The translations under genes and the position numbers were made by a program. This document shows, piece after piece, positions 14,913-22,463 of a stretch of 64,000 nucleotides of DNA. This stretch comes from Hahella sp. CCB-MM4 (lineage in GTDB: Bacteria > Pseudomonadota > Gammaproteobacteria > Pseudomonadales > Oleiphilaceae): the NCBI RefSeq assembly GCF_002260525.1, contig NZ_MRYI01000002.1, forward strand, positions 729,052 through 793,051. Reading direction: 5' to 3'. Position 1 is the stretch's first letter, and every line of letters begins with the position of its first letter. The notes below the pieces were generated by a model. That model did not search any database and had not been told where the DNA came from. It saw only the letters and a list, made by a program, of their open reading frames with translations.

Positions 14913-16502
14913 ATGAAAACAGTTGTGATAGGCCTGCTCGGCACGGTAATGGACAAACGCGGAAAAGGCGTTAAAAGATGGAATTCCTGGCGCCCCACGA
15001 TAGGCATATTTATGCAGGATGATCTGCTGGTCGATCGGGTAGAGCTCCTGCATGACGATCGGGATGAACGTCTGGCTAACAATGTGGGGGCTGACATTGA
15101 ATCCCTTTCGCCGGACACTGAGGTTGGCCTGCATCGCATCAAGTTCAAAGATCCGTGGGATTTCGAACATGTGTACAGCACACTGTTGGATTTTGTCGAA
15201 CGCTATCCGTTCAAGCCGGAGGAAGAGCGCTACCTGATCCATATCACCACCGGAACACACGTGGCACAGATCTGTTGGTTCCTATTATGCGAAGCCAACT
15301 ATATTCCGGGAGCTCTACTGCAGACATCTCCGGGGCGGGGAGATAAGTCCGTTGCCGGCAACTATCATATTATCGATCTGGACCTTTCCAAATATGACGC
15401 TATCAGCTCCCGCTTTAAGCGCCAGCAACTGGAAGGCACCGAATTCCTGAAATCCGGTATTGCCACTCGAAATAGTCGTTTCAACAGCATGATTCAGCAG
15501 ATCGAAAGGGTGGCCATTCGCTCCCCTGCACCGATTCTAATTACCGGCCCAACAGGAGCTGGCAAGTCCCAATTGGCAAGGAAGATCTATGAACTGAAAA
15601 ATATGCGTGGGCTGGTTCAGGGGGAGTTCGTCGCCGTGAATTGCGCCACATTACGGGGAGACAGTGCCATGTCAGCGCTGTTCGGCCATAGTCGTGGCGC
15701 TTTTACAGGCGCACAAAGTGCCCGCAAAGGCCTGCTGACAAAAGCCCATCAGGGACTCCTGTTTCTGGATGAGATCGGAGAGCTCGGTCTTGACGAACAA
15801 GCCATGCTGCTTCACGCCATCGAAGAAAAAACCTTTTATCCCGTTGGTTCCGACAACCCTGTTCTCAGCGATTTTCAGCTGATCGCCGGCACTAATCGAG
15901 ACCTGCAAAAGCAGGTTCAGGAAGGCAGTTTTCGTGAAGACCTTTTGGCCCGCATCAATCTCTGGAGTTACCAGCTTCCCGGCCTGAAAGACCGCAGAGA
16001 AGACATCGAACCCAACCTGGAATTCGAACTACAGAAAGCAGAGCAGCAATTGAGTCACAAAGTCAGTTTCAATAAGACGGCAAGAGAGCGGTTTCTGGCT
16101 TTTGCCAATCAACCGGATTCCTTATGGTCGGGTAATTTCCGCGACCTCAATGCGGCGGTACAACGCATGGCAACACTGTCTGACGGCGGCCGTATCAATG
16201 AAACCACCGTAAAGGAAGAATGCGAACGCCTGCAACGGTTCTGGCACCATACCCAGGCGGCCGGTTCGCTGCCCGCTTTAGAGGAAGTATTAAGCGGAGA
16301 ACAGATAGAGGACATCGATCTGTTTGACCAGTACCAACTACGCCAGGTTATCGCCATCTGCCGGGACAGCCGCACAATGTCCGATGCAGGGCGCCAACTG
16401 TTTAACCGCTCAAGGTTAAAGAAGAGCTCCAGCAATGACTCACACAGGCTACGTCAATACCTGACCAAGTTCGGGTTGAGCTTTGAAGATTTGCAGGATT
16501 GA
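14913..16502 (+). CDS. rtcR: RtcR, sigma-54-dependent activator of RNA repair genes
   Basis: 529 residues from the ATG at 14913 (E. coli RtcR is about 530). A longer frame from 14802 adds 37 unrelated residues, and the family start is MxTVxIGLLGTV, so 14913 is preferred. Residues 1-180 form the CARF-like sensor domain (HITTGTHVAQICWFLLCEANYIPG), which in other RtcR proteins responds to RNA ends bearing 2',3'-cyclic phosphate. The AAA+ domain carries Walker A GPTGAGKS, GAFTGA for sigma-54 contact and FLDEIGEL for Walker B. A C-terminal DNA-binding region follows. It sits between the two units it is expected to activate. Confidence 0.95.
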   Translation: MKTVVIGLLGTVMDKRGKGVKRWNSWRPTIGIFMQDDLLVDRVELLHDDRDERLANNVGADIESLSPDTEVGLHRIKFKDPWDFEHVYSTLLDFVERYPFKPEEERYLIHITTGTHVAQICWFLLCEANYIPGALLQTSPGRGDKSVAGNYHIIDLDLSKYDAISSRFKRQQLEGTEFLKSGIATRNSRFNSMIQQIERVAIRSPAPILITGPTGAGKSQLARKIYELKNMRGLVQGEFVAVNCATLRGDSAMSALFGHSRGAFTGAQSARKGLLTKAHQGLLFLDEIGELGLDEQAMLLHAIEEKTFYPVGSDNPVLSDFQLIAGTNRDLQKQVQEGSFREDLLARINLWSYQLPGLKDRREDIEPNLEFELQKAEQQLSHKVSFNKTARERFLAFANQPDSLWSGNFRDLNAAVQRMATLSDGGRINETTVKEECERLQRFWHHTQAAGSLPALEEVLSGEQIEDIDLFDQYQLRQVIAICRDSRTMSDAGRQLFNRSRLKKSSSNDSHRLRQYLTKFGLSFEDLQD

Positions 16503-16665
16503 TTCTTGTGCACCGGGCTCCCTGAAAGTGAAACACCGTCTCACCATCATGGCCTTTTCGTAATTTGTCACAGCCATGCAACCTTTTAGAATGCTCAAAA
16601 AGCATCCAGATTCAATGGATGACGATATCAGCAATATTTTGGGGCAACTATTTTTGAGGAAAGCT

Positions 16666-17331
16666 ATGCAACAGTGGATTCAAAAACTCTGGCGGGAAAA
16701 TAAAACGTTTCTGGCTTTCATCATGCTCATGTTTGTGTTTCGCAGCGCGGTAGCCGACTGGAATGAAGTTCCCACTGGCTCGATGAAGCCCACCATCGTG
16801 GAAGGTGACAGGATCTGGGTGAATAAGATGGCTTACGATATCCGCGTTCCGTTTACCCATATCTCTCTGTATAAACTGGCCGATCCGGAGCGGGGAGATA
16901 TCGTGATATTTGACTCAGAGGTGTCGGATAAACGTCTGGTCAAGAGAGTGATTGGTGTTCCGGGAGACACCATCGCCATGCACGACAATAAGCTGTGGAT
17001 CAACGGCAACACGGTTAGCTATCAAGACACCCCTGAGTCCCAGGAAAAAGCCGTCGATCCGGATACGGATCAACTGGAGTTTCTGCCAGGCGTTGAGCAC
17101 TTCGTCCGAATAGAAAAGCAAAGTTGGTCGTTTTCCAATTTTCTTCCGGTTGTTGTTCCTGAGGGACAATATCTTGTGCTGGGGGATAACCGGGATAACA
17201 GCGCCGACTCACGGGTGATCGGGTTCGTACCAAGAGAGGAAATCGTGGGCAGATCCCGCAGCGTCGTATTGTCATTCAACTATGACAATTACTACATCCC
17301 TCGGGCCGATAGATTCTTCCACACACTTTAA
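16666..17331 (+). CDS. lepB: Signal peptidase I
   Basis: 221 residues from the ATG at 16666, chosen because TTGAGGA lies six bases upstream; an in-frame ATG at 16576 adds 30 residues that do not suit the family. One membrane anchor (FLAFIMLMFVFRSAVA) is followed by VPTGSMKPTI with the catalytic Ser, RLVKRVIGVPGD with the catalytic Lys, and GDNRDNSADSR box E. The protein cleaves Sec and Tat signal peptides. It is shorter than E. coli LepB, with one rather than two N-terminal membrane segments, so it may be a second, accessory signal peptidase. It lies between rtcR and the zinc-ribbon/rtcBA promoter; rtcR and lepB could be cotranscribed. Confidence 0.9.
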   Translation: MQQWIQKLWRENKTFLAFIMLMFVFRSAVADWNEVPTGSMKPTIVEGDRIWVNKMAYDIRVPFTHISLYKLADPERGDIVIFDSEVSDKRLVKRVIGVPGDTIAMHDNKLWINGNTVSYQDTPESQEKAVDPDTDQLEFLPGVEHFVRIEKQSWSFSNFLPVVVPEGQYLVLGDNRDNSADSRVIGFVPREEIVGRSRSVVLSFNYDNYYIPRADRFFHTL

Positions 17332-17365
17332 TACCCTCAATACCCTCAATATTCTCAATAATTCC
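17330..17365. repeat. 9-bp tandem repeat at the lepB stop
   Basis: AATACCCTC occurs twice in a row (17330 and 17339), then decays to AATATTCTC and AATAATTCC. The first unit begins inside the lepB stop codon. Confidence 0.75.
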
Positions 17366-17392
17366 CAACCAACGGCCTCACTCTCATCATAT

Positions 17393-17419
17393 CGCTACCG
17401 GAGACAGACTCTGGTAGCG
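17393..17419. terminator. 11-bp stem after lepB
   Basis: CGCTACCGGAG (17393-17403) pairs with CTCTGGTAGCG (17409-17419) around loop ACAGA, with one G-T pair. It lies 61 bases after the lepB stop, without a T-run. It is either the lepB terminator or, being about 140 bases ahead of the sigma-54 site, part of an activator-binding region. Confidence 0.5.
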
Positions 17420-17438
17420 AATATCTCCAGCTCTCTTC

Positions 17439-17484
17439 ATACTCAACTCAGTAATTTTTGATACTCAACTATCTAATTCGATAG
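17439..17484. promoter_or_regulatory. Candidate RtcR upstream activating sequence
   Basis: ATACTCAACT occurs at 17439-17448 and again at 17461-17470. The start-to-start distance is 22 bases, about two helical turns. A CTATC/GATAG dyad (17469-17473 and 17480-17484) overlaps the second copy. The block lies 75-120 bases upstream of the -24 element at 17559, a usual position for a sigma-54 enhancer site. Confidence 0.45.
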
Positions 17485-17558
17485 ATTTTCTCCTTCACAC
17501 AATTCGTCAAAATATTAAATATTCTTATTAATCATAAACATACAAAATCACTAAATAC

Positions 17559-17574
17559 TGGCACTCTTCTTGTT
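17559..17574 (+). promoter_or_regulatory. Sigma-54 promoter of the zinc-ribbon-rtcB-rtcA operon
   Basis: TGGCAC, five bases, then TTGTT. The -24 element is perfect and the -12 element differs from TTGCA at the C. Transcription would start near 17586, just ahead of the GAAGA repeat. It fits activation by the adjacent RtcR. Confidence 0.75.
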
Positions 17575-17590
17575 ATTAAGAAAAAGATAA

Positions 17591-17615
17591 GAAGAGAAGA
17601 GAAGAGAAGAGAAGA
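17591..17615 (+). repeat. Pentanucleotide GAAGA repeat in the rtc operon leader
   Basis: Five exact units of GAAGA lie between the predicted transcription start and the first ATG at 17617. The purine run also offers several overlapping Shine-Dalgarno-like sequences, so copy number could change translation. Confidence 0.75.
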
Positions 17616-17616
17616 A

Positions 17617-17655
17617 ATGCAATCTCTCTCAATGTACCGATATGAAGAGCAATAA
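17617..17655 (+). CDS. Possible 12-codon leader ORF
   Basis: ATG at 17617 directly after the purine repeat opens a frame reading MQSLSMYRYEEQ that stops at 17655, overlapping the first codons of the zinc-ribbon gene (17642) in another frame. Ribosome loading at the purine repeat and coupling to the next gene are inferred. It could equally be chance. Confidence 0.35.
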   Translation: MQSLSMYRYEEQ

Positions 17656-18055
17656 GCAGCGCCGTCTGGAAATAATAAAGTTACGACGTCTAAAGCGAGC
17701 ACTTCGGGAGAAATCAAAAAGCGACCTTCCGACCTGGGCTTTACCGTTGAACGCTGTCGGAGCTGATCGCGTTGCCCTGAAACACAACAATACTTATGGT
17801 CCGCTTCCTGAGTACTATGTGGATAAGCCTTTTATCTGTGTGGATTGTGGAATGACTGAAGTGTGGACCGCACAGCAACAGAAATGGTGGTATGAAATTG
17901 CCAAGGGAAATATCAATACCACCGCCATTCGCTGCAGCGCATGCCGCCGGCGGGAAAAAGAACGTAAGGCAGAAGCAAGACGTATCCATCTTGAAGGCCT
18001 GGAAAAGAAATTGACACAGATAAAAAGCAGTAAAGGAGAACAATATGCCCATTGA
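17642..18055 (+). CDS. Zinc-ribbon protein overlapping rtcB
   Basis: A 137-residue basic protein. The N-terminal ~30 residues are very Arg/Lys-rich (KQRRLEIIKLRRLKRALREK). A probable zinc ribbon of the PF13451 type follows: ICVDCGMTEVWTAQQQKWWYE near residues 64-85 and IRCSACRRREKER near 96-108, giving two CxxC knuckles, and the protein ends in a charged helix. The basic character suggests RNA binding. Its stop codon overlaps the rtcB start region by 11 bases, so the two are translationally linked and it is probably part of the repair pathway. It is the first gene after the sigma-54 promoter. Confidence 0.8.
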   Translation: MKSNKQRRLEIIKLRRLKRALREKSKSDLPTWALPLNAVGADRVALKHNNTYGPLPEYYVDKPFICVDCGMTEVWTAQQQKWWYEIAKGNINTTAIRCSACRRREKERKAEARRIHLEGLEKKLTQIKSSKGEQYAH

Positions 18056-19259
18056 AATTACCAACGTGGAAAAGGGCGTACCGATAAAAAGCTGGACGGT
18101 CGGCGTACCCTTCGAACCGGAAGCCCGTCAGCAATTGAAAAATATTGCATCGTTACCCTTCGTTCATAAGTGGGTAGCTGCCATGCCGGACGTGCACCTT
18201 GGTAAAGGGGCCACCATCGGGTCGGTAATCCCAACGTCAGGAGCCATTATTCCTGCAGCAGTCGGAGTGGATATCGGATGCGGCATGATGGCAGTAAAGA
18301 CTGATCTGCAGGCCATTCAGCTACCGGATTCACTGAAGGAATTGCGCAGCAACATTGAACGGGCAATCCCTCACGGTAGAAAGCCCGGAAAAAGAGATCC
18401 CGGAAGCTGGCAGAACCTGCCCGACGATATTGCCGGTCGCTGGAACAGTGAACTTGCGGATCGCTTCAAATTACTGTGTGAAAAGCATCCGGTGTTGAAA
18501 AACACGAATAACGCCAAGCATCTGGGAACTCTTGGGACCGGCAACCATTTTGTGGAAGTTTGCCTCGACGAAAACGATGCAGTCTGGATCATGCTGCACT
18601 CCGGATCCCGCGGGGTGGGAAACCGCATCGGCGAGCATTTTATTCAGTTGGCGAAAAAAGAAATGGAACGCTTCTTCATCCAGCTGCCTGATAGGGATCT
18701 GGCATATCTGGCAGAAGGAACAGATTACTTCAACGACTATGTTGAAGCCGTCGGCTGGGCTCAGGACTACGCGCGAATTAATCGTCAGTCCATGATGAGA
18801 CGCGCCCTGGACGCCCTGGCCTTTACCCTGAATAAGCCGGTTATTGCCGAAAAGGAGGCTGTGAACTGCCACCACAACTATGTGCAGAAAGAGCATCACT
18901 TCGGTGCCAACGTCTGGTTAACCCGAAAAGGAGCGGTGAGCGCACAGGAAGGCCAGCTAGGCATCATTCCGGGGAGTATGGGGGCTCGTTCCTTTATCGT
19001 ACGAGGTAAGGGGAATGAGGAGAGTTTCTGCAGTTGCAGCCATGGTGCTGGGAGAGTGATGTCACGTACCCAGGCCAAGAAAATCGTCTCTCTGGAAGAG
19101 CATGCCCAGGCAACCTCTCATGTGGAATGCCGTAAAGACGCTGCCGTCGTGGATGAAACACCAAGGGCATACAAAGACATTGATGCGGTGATGGCGGCAC
19201 AGTCAGATCTGGTTGAGATTGTGCATACCTTGCGACAAGTGGTATGCGTAAAAGGTTAA
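18045..19259 (+). CDS. rtcB: RNA-splicing ligase RtcB
   Basis: 404 residues, close to E. coli RtcB (408). RtcB joins RNA 2',3'-cyclic phosphate or 3'-phosphate ends to 5'-OH ends, using GTP and Mn2+. Seen: AAMPDVHLGKGATIGS, GVDIGCGM with metal-binding Asp and Cys near 75 and 79, GTGNHFVEV, HSGSRGVGN, and CSHGAGRVMSR, where the His near 333 is the one guanylated in the mechanism. AAGGAG lies just before the ATG. It forms an operon with the zinc-ribbon gene before it and rtcA after a 54-base gap. All catalytic motifs I can check are present. Confidence 0.97.
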   Translation: MPIEITNVEKGVPIKSWTVGVPFEPEARQQLKNIASLPFVHKWVAAMPDVHLGKGATIGSVIPTSGAIIPAAVGVDIGCGMMAVKTDLQAIQLPDSLKELRSNIERAIPHGRKPGKRDPGSWQNLPDDIAGRWNSELADRFKLLCEKHPVLKNTNNAKHLGTLGTGNHFVEVCLDENDAVWIMLHSGSRGVGNRIGEHFIQLAKKEMERFFIQLPDRDLAYLAEGTDYFNDYVEAVGWAQDYARINRQSMMRRALDALAFTLNKPVIAEKEAVNCHHNYVQKEHHFGANVWLTRKGAVSAQEGQLGIIPGSMGARSFIVRGKGNEESFCSCSHGAGRVMSRTQAKKIVSLEEHAQATSHVECRKDAAVVDETPRAYKDIDAVMAAQSDLVEIVHTLRQVVCVKG

Positions 19260-19313
19260 TCAAGGCTATGGCTGTACCGAACAGGACACTGAGCCTTCAG
19301 GAACATAGACATA

Positions 19314-20312
19314 ATGGAAACAATCATCATTGATGGCCGCCTGGGTGAGGGCGGAGGCCAGATCCTCCGTTCTTCGTTGACTCTGGCAATGCTGTTAGGA
19401 AAAACGCTGGAAATTCATCATATTCGTGCCGGCCGTCCGAAGCCTGGTTTGATGCGCCAACATCTTACCTGTGTGCAGGCAGCTCAACGAATCAGTAACG
19501 CTGCTGTCACCGGAGCCGAGCTGGGCTCCACCCGACTGGTGTTTTCACCCGGCCCAATCAAGGCAGGGGATTACCAGTTTGATATCGGCAGCGCCGGCAG
19601 TACGACACTGGTATTTCAAACCATATTGCTGCCGCTGATGCAATGCGGTGAAGCCTCTACCGTAGAATTTATTGGCGGTACACATAATCCCGGAGCGCCG
19701 CCACTTACTTTTATCAAACGCTCTTTCCTGCCATTGCTACGAAAGATGTCAGGAAATGTTGAACTGGAAGCCAAGCGTTGGGGATTCATGCCTGTTGGAG
19801 GGGGTCATTGGCGCGCGTTGATCAAACCCTCTCAATTATCACCCGTTGAATGCCTGGAAAGAGGTGAATTGGAGAGCTCAAGACTGACCGCTTATGAGGT
19901 TGGACTTCCCAACAGGGTGGCTGAAAGAGAACTTAGAAAATACAAAGAGGCTACTACGATACCGGTTAACGAGTACCGTGTCAGGCAGCCGGTTGCAGGC
20001 TCCCCGGGCAATTTACTCACCCACGATCTGGTATTTGAAAACAGTAACATCTGTTTGACCCATCTGGGTCGACCAAGAATCAGTGCTGAAAAGGTCGCAA
20101 TGGAGTTACTGAATAAGGTTCAGGAATACCTTGCTACAGATGCGGTTCTTGAAGAACACCTGGCAGACCAGATGATGCTGCCAATGGTCGTAGCGGGTGG
20201 GGGGTGTTTCAGCTGCACACATTTGTCGCTACATGCCGAAACCAACATGGAAATTATCAGCCGGTTTACCGGAAGACCGTTGTCATTTGGCAATAGTAGA
20301 CTGAGCTATTAA
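19314..20312 (+). CDS. rtcA: RNA 3'-terminal phosphate cyclase RtcA
   Basis: 332 residues (E. coli RtcA is 338). It converts RNA 3'-phosphate, or 2'-phosphate, ends to 2',3'-cyclic phosphate with ATP, preparing ends for RtcB. Seen: the DGRLGEGGGQILRSSLTLAM start, IRAGRPKPGLMRQHLTCVQAA, DIGSAGSTTLVFQTILLPL and, near the end, SLHAETNMEI with the His at about 307 that would be adenylated. It is the last gene of the rtc operon and is convergent with the next gene, whose stop is only four bases away, with no terminator between them. Confidence 0.97.
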   Translation: METIIIDGRLGEGGGQILRSSLTLAMLLGKTLEIHHIRAGRPKPGLMRQHLTCVQAAQRISNAAVTGAELGSTRLVFSPGPIKAGDYQFDIGSAGSTTLVFQTILLPLMQCGEASTVEFIGGTHNPGAPPLTFIKRSFLPLLRKMSGNVELEAKRWGFMPVGGGHWRALIKPSQLSPVECLERGELESSRLTAYEVGLPNRVAERELRKYKEATTIPVNEYRVRQPVAGSPGNLLTHDLVFENSNICLTHLGRPRISAEKVAMELLNKVQEYLATDAVLEEHLADQMMLPMVVAGGGCFSCTHLSLHAETNMEIISRFTGRPLSFGNSRLSY

Positions 20313-20316
20313 ACTT

Positions 20317-21066
20317 TCATGGATTAAAATATTGGCGATACAGCTGATCGTAGCGGCCAGATGCCTTGAAATTATTCAGGGCGTCGGCCCATTGCTCGGG
20401 TGTAAGCATTTCAAATTGCCTGCTGGCCGCAATCCATAAGGGAAGTGTCATCAGCACTTCCCCAAACTGCAGCTTACTGTCGTTCTTTATCTGGCTCCAG
20501 CCATATACGGCTTCAGGCTGCGCAGTAAAAATCAGCGAAACATCTCCCCTCTCAAGGGCTTTATACAGCTCTTCTCCCGTTAGAGAAATATAGGGGATAT
20601 TCATCGCATTCAGCTTTTCTTCCTGGGGAGTTCCCTGAATCACCCCAATACCGCGAATGTCCCGAGCTGCTTCGAAGCTGTCGGGAATAACCTCACCCTG
20701 AACGCCGATGAACATAATCGGTACGTCAAGGACTTTACAGAGCCACTGGTATTTGTCTTCTCGGGACGGAGTACGCCCCAAGGGAAAGATTATTCCCCTG
20801 GGATCCTTCTGGACCATATATTGAGCCCTGATCCATGGTAGATAGTGAACGACAGGGTTGAGCCTGAGATCATTGCTGAGCGCTGCTACCACTTCATTCA
20901 GGAAGCCGGGGGCTTGCTGATTACTGGAGGTGTAAATCGGCTCGTCTTCCAGATAAAAAGCTATCTTCTCGTGGGCCAATGCAGAAGGGACTGCAATATA
21001 CAGGCAACATAGTACGATAAATCGTTTCAAACCCATTGTGGCAGCCAACGCTTCCTTTACCAACAT
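20317..21066 (-). CDS. Periplasmic solute-binding protein, SBP_bac_3 type
   Basis: A 249-residue exported protein; a shorter start at Met12 (21033) gives a cleaner signal peptide, MGLKRFIVLCCLYIAVPSALA, but neither start has an ideal ribosome binding site. The mature part reads like an amino-acid-type binding protein: EDEPIYTSSNQQAPGFLNEVVAALS, YLPWIRAQYMVQKDPRGIIFPLGRTPSREDKYQW, and a lysine-rich second lobe. No permease or ATPase lies nearby. Such stand-alone proteins are common in marine gammaproteobacteria. The ligand is unknown. It resembles the protein at 59407 in type. Confidence 0.75.
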   Translation of the reverse strand: MLVKEALAATMGLKRFIVLCCLYIAVPSALAHEKIAFYLEDEPIYTSSNQQAPGFLNEVVAALSNDLRLNPVVHYLPWIRAQYMVQKDPRGIIFPLGRTPSREDKYQWLCKVLDVPIMFIGVQGEVIPDSFEAARDIRGIGVIQGTPQEEKLNAMNIPYISLTGEELYKALERGDVSLIFTAQPEAVYGWSQIKNDSKLQFGEVLMTLPLWIAASRQFEMLTPEQWADALNNFKASGRYDQLYRQYFNP

Positions 21067-21179
21067 GACGAAGATTTACATCTTCTAACTATAGACCATG
21101 CCTCCGAGCATCAGAGTACGTATATCAGATTTATGGTCTATGGAAGGAATGCACCTCTTCCGCACTGACAATACCCGAA

Positions 21180-22310
21180 TCAGCCCTTCAGTTGTTCCAG
21201 GGCGTTTTCCAGTATTCCCACCGTGCGATCAATGTTATGCAGCTTGTCCAGACCAAACAGGCCAATCCTGAATGTCTGGAAGTCATCAGGCTCATCGCAC
21301 TGTAAAGGAACGCCTGCGGCAATCTGCAATCCGAGCTCAGCAAATTTTTTCCCGTTCTGAATCATCGCATCCGTGGTATAGCTGACAACGACTCCCGGCG
21401 CGCCGAAGCCATCTGCAGCGACACTTGTGATTCCCCTTGAAGCCAAAAGCTCACGGACCTTTCGGCCCAACTCGAGTTGCTCATTCCGGACCTTATCGAA
21501 TCCATAATCCCGGGTTTCCAGCATGGTATCGCGAAACTGTTTCAACGCATCGGTTGGCATCGTAGCGTGGTAGGCATGTCCACCATTCACATAAGCCTGC
21601 ATAATCTGATGCCATTTTTTCAGGTCGCAGGCAAAGCTTGTACTGGTGGTAGTTTCGAGTTTTTCCAGAGCATGCTGGTTCATCATCACCAGGCCGCTAC
21701 AGGGCGAAGCGCTCCACCCTTTTTGTGGTGCACTGATCAGGACATCAACATTGCAGGCCTGCATATCCACCCATACCGTACCGGAGGCGATGCAATCCAA
21801 CACGAATAGTCCGCCGTACTCATGCACCGCCTCTCCAACGGCTCTGATGTACTCATCCGGCAAAATGATACCTGCAGAGGTTTCAACATGGGGGGCAAAT
21901 ACCACATCGGGCTTTTCAGCTTTGATCGTCGCCACCACCTCATCAATCGAGGCCGGCGCAAATGGGGACTGGGAACCTTCATCGATCCTGCGGGCCTTCA
22001 GCACCTTGGTATCGTTGGTAATCTGGCCCATTTCAATGATCTGCGTCCAGCGGTAGCTGAACCATCCGTTCCGGATAATCAGCGCTTTACGTCCGGTGGC
22101 AAACTGTCGTGCCACCGCTTCCATGGCATAGGTTCCACCACCCGGCACCACAGCGACGGCGGAAGCGTGATAAACCTGTTTGAGGGTATTGGATATATCC
22201 CGCATGACCTCCTGGAAGGATTGGGACATATGGTTCAGTGAACGGTCTGTGAAGACGACAGAAAATTCCATCAATCCTTGCGGATCAACGTCGGGTAGTA
22301 AGCCTGGCAT
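21180..22310 (-). CDS. Class V aminotransferase family protein
   Basis: A 376-residue PLP enzyme of the class V group, which includes serine-glyoxylate, alanine-glyoxylate and 2-aminoethylphosphonate transaminases. Seen: VPGGGTYAMEAVARQ near the cofactor phosphate site, PHVETSAGIILP, FVLDCIASGTVWVDM with the PLP-ring Asp, and SAPQKGWSASPCSGLVMM with the Schiff-base Lys near 197. The start has CAGGAG seven bases upstream. It is transcribed alone, with a hairpin at 22385-22411 upstream separating it from the PPOX gene. The substrate is not determined by these motifs. Confidence 0.82.
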   Translation of the reverse strand: MPGLLPDVDPQGLMEFSVVFTDRSLNHMSQSFQEVMRDISNTLKQVYHASAVAVVPGGGTYAMEAVARQFATGRKALIIRNGWFSYRWTQIIEMGQITNDTKVLKARRIDEGSQSPFAPASIDEVVATIKAEKPDVVFAPHVETSAGIILPDEYIRAVGEAVHEYGGLFVLDCIASGTVWVDMQACNVDVLISAPQKGWSASPCSGLVMMNQHALEKLETTTSTSFACDLKKWHQIMQAYVNGGHAYHATMPTDALKQFRDTMLETRDYGFDKVRNEQLELGRKVRELLASRGITSVAADGFGAPGVVVSYTTDAMIQNGKKFAELGLQIAAGVPLQCDEPDDFQTFRIGLFGLDKLHNIDRTVGILENALEQLKG

Positions 22311-22384
22311 GGTGCATCTCCTGAAATTATTCTTTTTATTTGTAACATATCCTTTAGCAGGATAGGGACTGGGATTATAAGAAC

Positions 22385-22411
22385 TCCCCGGGCAGGAGAA
22401 AACCCCGGGGA
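22385..22411 (-). terminator. Hairpin downstream of the PPOX gene
   Basis: TCCCCGGG (22385-22392) and CCCGGGGA (22404-22411) pair around an 11-base loop. Read on the minus strand it is about 50 bases after the PPOX stop and is followed by GTTCTTAT. Probable terminator. Confidence 0.6.
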
Positions 22412-22463
22412 AAAGAGCGACTATCAGTATTTAGCCAATACCACTGCTGCTGGTACCGCCGAG

